From: Rhizoctonia solani
Lineage: Eukaryota; Basidiomycota; Agaricomycetes; Cantharellales; Ceratobasidiaceae
Assembly (NCBI RefSeq): GCF_016906535.1
Contig: NC_057379.1
Span: 2,102,230 to 2,166,229 of the forward strand
Direction: 5' to 3'
Length of the DNA stretch: 64,000 nucleotides
Every line of letters begins with the position of its first letter. Within the stretch, counting starts at the first letter, position 1. The notes under the pieces are model-generated. The model had not been told where the DNA came from. It saw nothing but the letters and a program-made list of their open reading frames with translations, and made no database searches. Below are positions 57,507 through 64,000 of this stretch, piece after piece. The position numbers and the translations under genes are program-made.

Positions 57507-58690
57507 GATTCAACATCCTCAGCCACCTTGGCTACCTCCTTGATCGTTGCCTTCCAACCATTGGGACATTGTTTGATCCCATGACCCTTCTGACCACACT
57601 TGACACAGAGACCAGATGCTCGGCGACGGTCCCTTTCCTCCGGGGTGACATAGTTGGGATCCTCTGATAGGCGGACCCTGGTGGTGGTAGTGGAAGTGGA
57701 GGTGGTCGCGGTGACCGGGGACTTGGAGAGGGTTTTCTTGGGACGATTTTCCTCATTTTCGCGGCGGATATTGTCAATTTTGATTGCCGCGGCAAAGATG
57801 GCTTCAAGGTCGTCCGGGATGCTATCCTTGGTAGATAGCAGTTCTTTAACCTTCCAGTGAAGGCCGCACGTGAATTGGGCGATGTAGGCCTCCTCGTTCC
57901 AGTCTAGTTCCGCCATGAGGTTGCGGAACTCCGTGACGTACTCGGAGGTCGTGGAGGTTTGAGTAAGTGCCGCAATTTTCCTGGCGGCGGCCCGTTTGGC
58001 ATCAGGATCAGCGAAGGCTTCTTTAAATTTGGCCGTTAAGGCCTGGATGGTGGTGGGAGGGTTGCCCTCCCCCTTGATAATATTCCCAATGATAGGGAGA
58101 GCCCAATCGGCTGCCTTGTCGGTCATGTGGTACAAGATCCATACCACCATTTGCTCTTCCTCGTCAAACTGATCCCTGTGGAGAGCTACCCAGAGCATCA
58201 TCCGGTCCAGCCATTGCGTGGCCTTGCGCCCTCTGGTATCGCCTTTAAAAGGTTCGGGGAGGTCCATTTTAGGCCGCTTTACGCTGGACCCTGCGTCAAA
58301 GGGGGTTAGGGACCCTAGATGCCTCCTAGGCGTTCCTTGAGGCTCCCTTTTGGGACGTCTGGGTTCCTCTTCTTCCTCTGAATCGAACCCTGTTCCTTTT
58401 GATGGCCTGAAAGGGGCCTTGAGCCCAGGCCTAACCGTGCCTGGAGTGTGGGTTTCCCCTCCTGTGTGGGTTGGAGGGGTAACAGGCCCAGTTGATGGGC
58501 CAGGCTTGGCTTGGACTTGGGGTCCTCCTTGGTCCTTGTCGCCAAGTAAGTCGGCGGTCTCCTTGCATATGGCCTTGAGCTCAATGAGCTGTTGGCCTTG
58601 GTTGCGGATTTGGTCCTGTAGGGACCCGACTGTGGCTGTGAGGGCTGTGACAGCCTCGAGGAGAGCGCTAATGGTTGGCTCCGGTTCCAT
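57494..58690 (-). CDS. E5 Gag-like protein, open
   Basis: 398 aa from the ATG at 58690 (MEPEPTISALLEAV) to the TAA at 57494; a TTG-initiated extension is less likely. A heptad-like N-terminus (ALTATVGSLQDQIRNQGQQL), a Pro/Gly linker, a capsid-like domain (RKATQWLDRMMLWVALHRD, FKEAFADPDAKRAAARKI) and a CCHC knuckle CVKCGQKGHGIKQC. No lesion seen, so it could still supply particles in trans if transcribed. Confidence 0.92.
   Translation of the reverse strand: MEPEPTISALLEAVTALTATVGSLQDQIRNQGQQLIELKAICKETADLLGDKDQGGPQVQAKPGPSTGPVTPPTHTGGETHTPGTVRPGLKAPFRPSKGTGFDSEEEEEPRRPKREPQGTPRRHLGSLTPFDAGSSVKRPKMDLPEPFKGDTRGRKATQWLDRMMLWVALHRDQFDEEEQMVVWILYHMTDKAADWALPIIGNIIKGEGNPPTTIQALTAKFKEAFADPDAKRAAARKIAALTQTSTTSEYVTEFRNLMAELDWNEEAYIAQFTCGLHWKVKELLSTKDSIPDDLEAIFAAAIKIDNIRRENEENRPKKTLSKSPVTATTSTSTTTTRVRLSEDPNYVTPEERDRRRASGLCVKCGQKGHGIKQCPNGWKATIKEVAKVAEDVESGKD
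57500..57506 (-). promoter_or_regulatory. E5 -1 frameshift heptamer
   Basis: The minus strand reads TC G GGA AAA GAT TAA, identical in layout to the other three copies. Confidence 0.75.
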
Positions 58691-59194
58691 TCTTGGCAAG
58701 TCTCGCGAAGAGGGAGATGGGCTGCGAGTGGGTGGTTGGGAATGGGATGGAACTGAGCGACGGCTGGTACGACTAGAGGGACGGGAGTAGGGATGTGGGA
58801 CACCAGAGCGTGTGGATGGAATTGTGAAAAAACGGCGTGGGGAAGGGTGCCTATATCAGGACTTATGGGCGGTTTTTGTGCAGAGTGTGAACGCTAAACC
58901 CTTGCGTCAGTCACCTAGCGTTGAACTATCCCTACAACAAATCAACAGATCTGGCGATCGTGATATGAGCGGGTTTTTAGCAAGCGGGTGAATCAGCTGT
59001 CTAGGGTCGCTATCTGCTGTGTTCCGGCAAAACACGTGGTATGCGGGGGATTAGGATCCGTCTGCCTTATAGCAATTCGGTACTACGTGGGGGTGGGGGA
59101 TTTTTGATTATTATATCCCGCAAGGTGGCCCCGATCACGTGATTTCCCTTGTGCTAGTACAGGGGACCTTCTCCTTGTCGATCAAAGCCTACAG

Positions 59195-59208
59195 CAAGTC
59201 GATTTTAC
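59195..59208 (-). other. E5 primer-binding site, self-priming type
   Basis: Leader GTAAAATCGACTTG is a perfect 14-nt complement of CAAGTCGATTTTAC in the LTR transcript (59466-59479 and 53772-53785), about 33 nt downstream of the TATA box. Confidence 0.8.
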
Positions 59209-59210
59209 AA

Positions 59211-59768
59211 TGTCGTACACCACTATAAGGTGGGTACACGGGTGGGTGCGGGCGCTTAAGGCCGTACTACTACAAGCAACAAGGTAATCTCTACTATACT
59301 AGGCTATCCTAATACCGCTTAAGGCGGTCTACTTATCTATACTACTGCGAGGGGGCCGTAGGCCTGGGAGGTGTGATAGGTTAAGTAAGGGGTTTGACTT
59401 CTGATGACTAATGGGGGCCGGCTACTTAGCTGGCTGGGTGTCCTCCTCAATGAATATGAGACGAGGTAAAATCGACTTGGGGTTTCCAAGCGATTTCCCT
59501 GCTGTATATATAGACAAGAGCACGCTATCTACATGGTCTGTGCTTGTGAGAAAAGAAGAGTCCGTGTGAGAAAGGAAGCGTGCTGCGGGCTACGCAGAAG
59601 CGTGGATTTCTCCTAAGCGCCCTTGGCACGGCATCTCGGCGCGGCATCTCGGCATAATAAGCGCCGAGATCACGTGATTGAAAAACATAAGATACAAGGT
59701 TCAGAAAAAATACTAAAAATAAGAAAAAATCATGCAAGTTCAATGGTATATGTAAGGAGGTTATAACA
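59211..59768 (-). repeat. E5 5' LTR
   Basis: 558 bp. Coding-strand TATA-like TATATACAGC; a TCACGTGA-type box in U3 near 59670 has decayed to tcacgtgatt. Confidence 0.93.
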
Positions 59769-59773
59769 AATAC

Positions 59774-60058
59774 CTAGCGTTGAATGCTCCTTTCAACTGA
59801 TCAACAAGCCTTGGATGGGCGTGATACAGAGGCAGGTTTTGCACAAGCGGGTCTTTGACTGTCTGTGACGCAGAAGGAGTCGTGGCAGACTCTTGGGTGG
59901 ACGTTCGCAATGCTAGCCGTGTAACAATAACCCCCTAGTGCAACAATCACCAGTTTTGATTATTATCTGGTTATGCTGGATCACTGGTTCTTGATGGGTC
60001 GTGCCAGTACTAACACCCTAATAGCCCACAAGGGTTGGTGATGAAGAACTTGACCTAA
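59774..60058 (-). other. E3 leader with primer-binding site
   Basis: The rest of the E3 leader (the other part is 53370-53516, on the far side of E5). Positions 60045-60056 read AGGTCAAGTTCT on the coding strand. That is complementary with one CpG-type mismatch to LTR 60307-60318. Confidence 0.65.
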
Positions 60059-60597
60059 TGTCAGAGCCGACAACTACCACAAGGTAAAGCCCAACAAGCT
60101 ATTGCCTAATATAGGACTTATCAGCTAGTGGGATCCAACAATGCTCAAGGGCAATGCCAGATAAGGGGTGGACAAGACCAATTTAAGTAAGAGTGCACTA
60201 TGCTGTTAAGACAGCTGGGCAAGAGACCTTTGACAGGGACTGGTATGCTCTCAGGCAATACTCTTAAGTGTATGTCTTAGGGTAGGTAGGTGTGGATGGG
60301 GATAAGAGGTCGAGTTCTGAGGCTTAAGGCTCTCAGAACCCTCCTTATATATTCAACAGCAAAGGGGAAGAGTAATTACATGTACAAACATCATAACAAA
60401 GATAAGGTCACATGACCAGAGATAAGAAAACAAGATCACATGACTAAAGGTCATGTGATGAGATTACATAATACGCGCCCAGCGCCTAAATAACATAAAG
60501 ATGCATATATCCATAAATCTCCATGAAAATAGCGCATATATTCACTATTTCTTCGACTTAGTGGATTCTAAGGTGGTCACGCCTCTAGGGCATGACA
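60059..60597 (-). repeat. E3 5' LTR
   Basis: 539 bp; by eye identical to the 3' LTR apart from one position. Its first bases complete the truncated gene C frame with Val-Met-Pro-stop. Confidence 0.95.
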
Positions 60598-61484
60598 GGT
60601 TCCTTGCGTTTGGCCTTGAGTCCCCCATCAAAGGCCAAGTTCCATGGTTGCAGCTGGCAAAGATTGTGCGCTGGCTGTCCCAGTTGGCCGGAGCTCCCGT
60701 GAGCGCTGGAGCAGCCCAAATTGATTGTCTTGGCACCTGCCTCAACGCTAAGACGTTCAGTCATCTGTCGAAGCTCTTCTTCCCATGTCAACACACACTG
60801 CTCCTCCCCTGGACGCAGTAGTCCTGGCCAAATTCCCAAACTTTGTGCTGGCCACCAGTTGGGGCAATAGTCATCTTGCAATAGTGGGCCTATTGAAGGG
60901 GCTCCAAAGTATGCCAAGGCGGTGTTCCAAAACTCAGCGTAGGACTTATGAGGAAACCCCATTGCATACTCCCCCACGTGAGTAGTCATCCAGATGCATT
61001 GAGCTCTGTAAATAACCAATGAGATCCAAACATTTGTTTCAACTCATAAACATTAACTTACCCGCCTCGGAACCTTGTGTCATGGCGTACTTCCAATTTG
61101 AGCACATTATCATATGTGCCCAAACCCAGTCGAATCGGCCTTTGTTGTCGTACCATAGCCCCTGAGCATAAATTCCTTCCTGCCCAAGTAAGCTCGAGAC
61201 TGCTCCCGTGACTTTCAAGCCTTGAAAGCGTTGTTCTTGCAGCAGTGGCTCAACGGAAGCCGGCGCACCATCAATTGTAAAGTCAAAAGCGCTGATAATT
61301 CTTGCACAATCTAGGAGTGAGATATATTATGAGCGTAATTGAATGAATGTACAATGAACTCACTCTTTGACGCCAGATGACCAATAGCCCGTTCCGGATC
61401 CAACAGCTTGCCTTCCAATGCAGGAGACTGTTGGCAGTTTGATTTTCTCCAGTTACTTTGCTGATTGCGAACAAAAGATGTCAT
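60598..61484 (-). pseudogene. Gene C, 5' part: disrupted family member, 287 codons before insertion
   Basis: Exons 61484-61364, 61310-61062 and 61003-60598, then continuing at 41685 after the nest. Removing E3 and one TSD gives 864 nt, exactly 288 codons including the stop. The start is MTSFVRNQQSN. It is Trp-rich, with blocks that parallel genes A and B: IISAFDFTIDG, VTGAVSSLLGQ, IWMTTHVGEYAMGF, YAEFWNTALAYF, CPNWWPAQ. An intron also precedes the first block and another precedes the IWMTT block, though the second phase differs. The present truncated product would lose the last 28 residues, including a basic KRR segment, and gain Val-Met-Pro. Function unknown; membership in the A/B family is probable, not proven. 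Confidence 0.78.
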
Positions 61485-61639
61485 GATGCGTGGTGGTGAG
61501 TTTTACAAACAAACAAAGAACGCGTCACACAAGGCTTAATACAAAGATCACGTGACCATGTTGTCTAAAAAGGCCTTGCGTTTTTTTTTGATTCCTTGCT
61601 TCCCGCACCACTACCTACCGTACACTTGTCTTACACACT

Positions 61640-63144
61640 ATGTTGGCCAACACTCAGTCCACAGCTCTTGTCAATCCATATGCGGGTTACAAAATTCAGC
61701 CCAAATTCATCACCCTTGATCCTGAGTCTCCTCAAGAGCTCCGCAAAGGGGAAGGTAAGAGCAAACAATTCAATAATTAAACGCAACTTATCTACTTTAC
61801 GTTGTTTGCTAGTGATAGCTTGTGCTCTAGACGGCTTCATGTTTCTCAAAGGGACCAAATATGCATACCCCCATCAAGGTGCTGATGCGTATTGGTGGAG
61901 GGGCATCATTGCATTTGGATTTGTGACGCCGCTGTGCGGCTCTTTCAAATACTTCACGTGGTTGGGACATTGGGGGGCTGACTGGGAAGAGAAGCATTTA
62001 GAAACCATCATAATTACAAACATTGTCCATATATCCAAGGAAAGGAACATCAACTGGCAAAATGGGTAAGTTAATAATTACCCTAGCCTCCATATATACT
62101 CATATTGGCTGATACTTGTAAGGACAGAGGACAGACTCTGGATAGAAACAAAACATGGCTATAGCTACGCTTTGCTGGAGCCCAACGCACAGTACAATGG
62201 GGGCTATTGGCAACCGGTAATGGAGTCTTGGGCAAGTACCTTGGCTGATGGTGTTTCAGCTAATCCTGCCTTCAAACCACTGCCGTGGCATAGCCCAAGG
62301 CCTGCATGGTGGGACGCATTGGGAGACAAGCAATGGGAGTACCTTGTCAATACATACTGGAAGAGTGACGCTTCCAAGGCGTGGTCGGATTTGCCAACTG
62401 CTGATGATCAGTTGCAAGCAAACTTGGAAACCACGGTTGCCGCTTCATCCCTGCCGCCTTTGGAGTATATCACTGTGGACTCCGGATCGTCAAGTGAGGA
62501 GGAACCAGCTGTGGTGCTTGTCCAGACCAAGCCGCCAGTCACCAAGGGCAAAAAGTGAGTAAACCGGAAGAAACAACAGGCCTCAAGTCAATCTGGTGCA
62601 CGGTCGTCATCAAATTCAAGCAAGAAAACAAAATACAAGAAGGTCAAGGTGACCAACGCTCCTGATTCTGGTGAGGAGAAGGTTATCACATCTGTCTGGG
62701 GCTCTTGGGGCAAGGCATCCAAATGGCCTTCTCAAGCACATCTGGGAAAGGGTAAGGCACGGCAAGATCAAGATAACAACCGCAAGCAAAGAGTGTATTC
62801 CGGTCAAGGAGAGGCTTCCACATCTCAGAAGAGAAGAGTCACAGAGCCAATTTATGTGGAATCTAGCTCAGATGAGGATGAGAAAACCGTGTCTTCACCG
62901 GCCTCAGGTAGAATTTCAATCATCACATATTAGTCTTTGCTCATTCTTTTTGATTGAACTTACAGACTTGCCATCTGCAAGCAAAGATATTTTGGAAATA
63001 GGGAATATTGATTCTCAAATGACCTTCCCTGGCAATTGTAAGCGCAATCATTGATTCTACAGATATATCTTTTTGAGTCTCATTTGAGTGATATTGCCTC
63101 CAGCTGTCAGCTCGGCGCCGTCGCATAAGGTTTTGGAAAACTGA
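61640..63144 (+). CDS. Gene B: aromatic-module protein, paralogue of gene A
   Basis: Start MLANTQSTALVN. Exons 61640-61754, 61813-62065, 62123-62554, 62621-62907, 62966-63037 and 63104-63144, giving 1200 nt (399 aa). The first two introns match gene A in position and phase (1 and 2). Conserved blocks: LDPE.P, ALDGFMFLKG, YP, WW, FKYFTWLG, W.E...GYSYALLEPNAQY, W..VMESW, P.WW. The C-terminal half is Ser/Lys/Glu-rich (SSSEEEP, KKTKYKKVKV, ESSSDEDE). A TGA at 62556-62558 lies inside GTGAGT, a consensus donor. A 66-nt intron (62555-62620) restores the frame; without that intron the product stops at 267 aa. TCACGTGA lies 90 bp upstream. Role unknown. Confidence 0.75.
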
Positions 63145-63953
63145 TACACACTGGGTGCAATGACATGTCAATGTATCACATTCTTAAACAACTTTCCTTT
63201 CTTAGTCCGTTACATATTTATTGGAAAATTAGTGTTGCATATTATCCCAATACTAGTAAATAGATCATCTTTTTAAATTCACTTAAGCATGTAACTTATG
63301 GTGATCAGCTTCACATCAATCTTTAGCAAAATTCAAAATTAAGTCACGGGCATGAGAGGGTTTATTGAATTGCTGTTTATCCAATTTAAAAACAACTGAG
63401 GACTTTTGAAGAGTTAACAGAAACCAAAACGGAGAAAGAGACTGAACTAATGTTAATCTAGGATGCTGTGTCAGATATATAGGGAGCCGCTACTCACAAA
63501 TTACGGTCGTCAATGTGTGCTAGAAAAAGCCATTGGTTTAAGCATGGGTTAAACCTGTGTGCTACCGTATGAGGATTTGATACTTGTATCTCTCTCTTGC
63601 TCACATCCTGTTATCATCTTTATTTGCGCTGGTTATTCTCCACATTAGCCAAGAGCCTGGATTGGTTTGTTCTATGCAGCCCATTTGATTGGCCTTGATT
63701 TTTACAAGATTCTTAGTGAACTACCTACTCACGTTGGTGAAGCACACAATTTACTGAAATCGAGCCTAACAATGCTGAGAAACTCCAATGCCCTGTCCAT
63801 GCTTTAAATTACCAAGTTTGGGAAGGAGATAAAGGAGTTGAAAGCATCTTCACTTTGCATGCCGGATCAATACCTGAGCTCACTCCTTACATTGAGCAAT
63901 TCAGCTCTTGATAACTTGGAGCACACTTCCTGTTCCCCAAATACTTCTATGTC
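63145..63953. other. 3' flank of gene B, no recognisable gene
   Basis: AT-rich, no supported frame. The last 300 bp contain CT-rich and 'tatata' stretches that could be a promoter for a gene beyond the window. Confidence 0.45.
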
Positions 63954-64000
63954 TTAGGTTAGGTTAGGTTAGGTTAGGTTAGGTTAGGTTAGGTTAGGTT
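63954..64000. repeat. (TTAGG)n array at window edge
   Basis: Nine perfect TTAGG units run off the right edge. This is the pentamer, not the TTAGGG hexamer usual in fungi. Confidence 0.85.

Larger units (their letters stand above)
53517..59768 (-). mobile_element. Ty3/gypsy chromovirus E5 (nested in E3 leader)
   Basis: 6252 bp, LTRs 53517-54075 and 59211-59768, TSD AATAC (53512-53516 and 59769-59773). Same lineage as E4. The LTRs differ at about 7 substitutions, mostly CpG transitions, plus several indels by eye. gag is open. pol has at least one TGA and three frame changes. Confidence 0.95.
41691..60597 (-). mobile_element. Ty3/gypsy chromovirus E3 (outer element of nest 2)
   Basis: LTRs 41691-42228 (538 bp) and 60059-60597 (539 bp) are flanked by the perfect TSD GGTTC (41686-41690 and 60598-60602). 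E4 and E5 are nested in its gag and leader; without them E3 is about 6.39 kb. The LTRs match by eye except for one small indel-type difference (near 41949 / 60306). Yet internal frames carry at least five small indels and the RT box reads YLDN. E3 belongs to a different lineage from E1/E2 and E4/E5, and it interrupts the last exon of gene C. Confidence 0.95.

Noticed and set aside
62556..62558. Nonsense codon in gene B, at first counted with the CGA-to-TGA series
   Set aside because: It lies within a GTGAGT donor, and a 66-nt in-frame intron (62555-62620) removes it. Gene B is more likely intact.
63954..64000. Chromosome end (telomere)
   Set aside because: The unit is TTAGG rather than TTAGGG, it also occurs internally at 19736, and the window edge may be arbitrary.

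Overview
ORGANISM. The window is eukaryotic and fungal. Genes have short GT-AG introns (about 50-90 nt). The TE load is dominated by Ty3/gypsy chromoviruses with C-terminal chromodomains, and there is a hAT transposon with a BED finger and a MUB1/samB-like MYND protein. The best fit is an Agaricomycete, possibly Rhizoctonia/Ceratobasidiaceae; the genus is inference from overall resemblance, not a database result. It reads as a TE-rich, possibly subtelomeric, accessory region.

LAYOUT. 1-138: RNase H-like retroelement scrap. 253-4292: hAT element with 9-bp terminal inverted repeats and a perfect 8-bp target duplication, carrying a spliced but nonsense-mutated transposase. 4518-7115: decayed MUB1/samB-like gene. 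8311-9340: an 83-bp satellite whose palindromic core occurs in both orientations. 10-13.5 kb: gene-poor DNA with a MITE-like inverted-repeat family. 13530-19714 (minus): decayed SNF2-family ATPase with two solo LTRs in its 3' part. 19968-32847: nest 1, chromovirus E1 (TSD CCAAT) containing chromovirus E2 (22865-29290, TSD GACAT). 33973-36794 (plus): intact four-exon orphan gene D (880 aa). 38947-41303 (minus): intact five-exon gene A (696 aa). 41691-60597: nest 2, chromovirus E3 (TSD GGTTC) containing E4 (47026-53280, TSD TGGGC) and E5 (53517-59768, TSD AATAC). E3 sits inside the last exon of gene C (minus, 61484-60598 plus 41685-41598). 61640-63144 (plus): gene B. The window ends in a (TTAGG)n run.

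MAIN BIOLOGY. (1) Genes A and B, and probably the disrupted gene C, form a local family that I do not recognise. It has an aromatic-rich module of about 130 residues; A and B share two intron positions and phases. Removing the nest and one TSD copy gives gene C a continuous 287-codon frame. (2) The E1, E2, E4 and E5 copies share a G GGA AAA slippery heptamer two codons before the gag stop, with pol in the -1 frame. All five elements have a leader complementary to LTR sequence just downstream of the TATA box, as expected for Tf1/sushi-type self-priming. (3) Genes and TEs alike are decaying through CpG-to-TpG/CpA change: ten likely CGA-to-TGA stops, loss of catalytic residues in the SNF2 protein, a reverse transcriptase and an integrase, and 13 of 15 LTR-pair differences in E1 and E2. 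(4) In nest 2 the outer element's LTRs are almost identical although it must be the older insertion, while the enclosed elements' LTRs are more diverged. This is an age paradox.

Positions were worked out by eye and may be off by a base or two; exon structures are predictions without transcript support.
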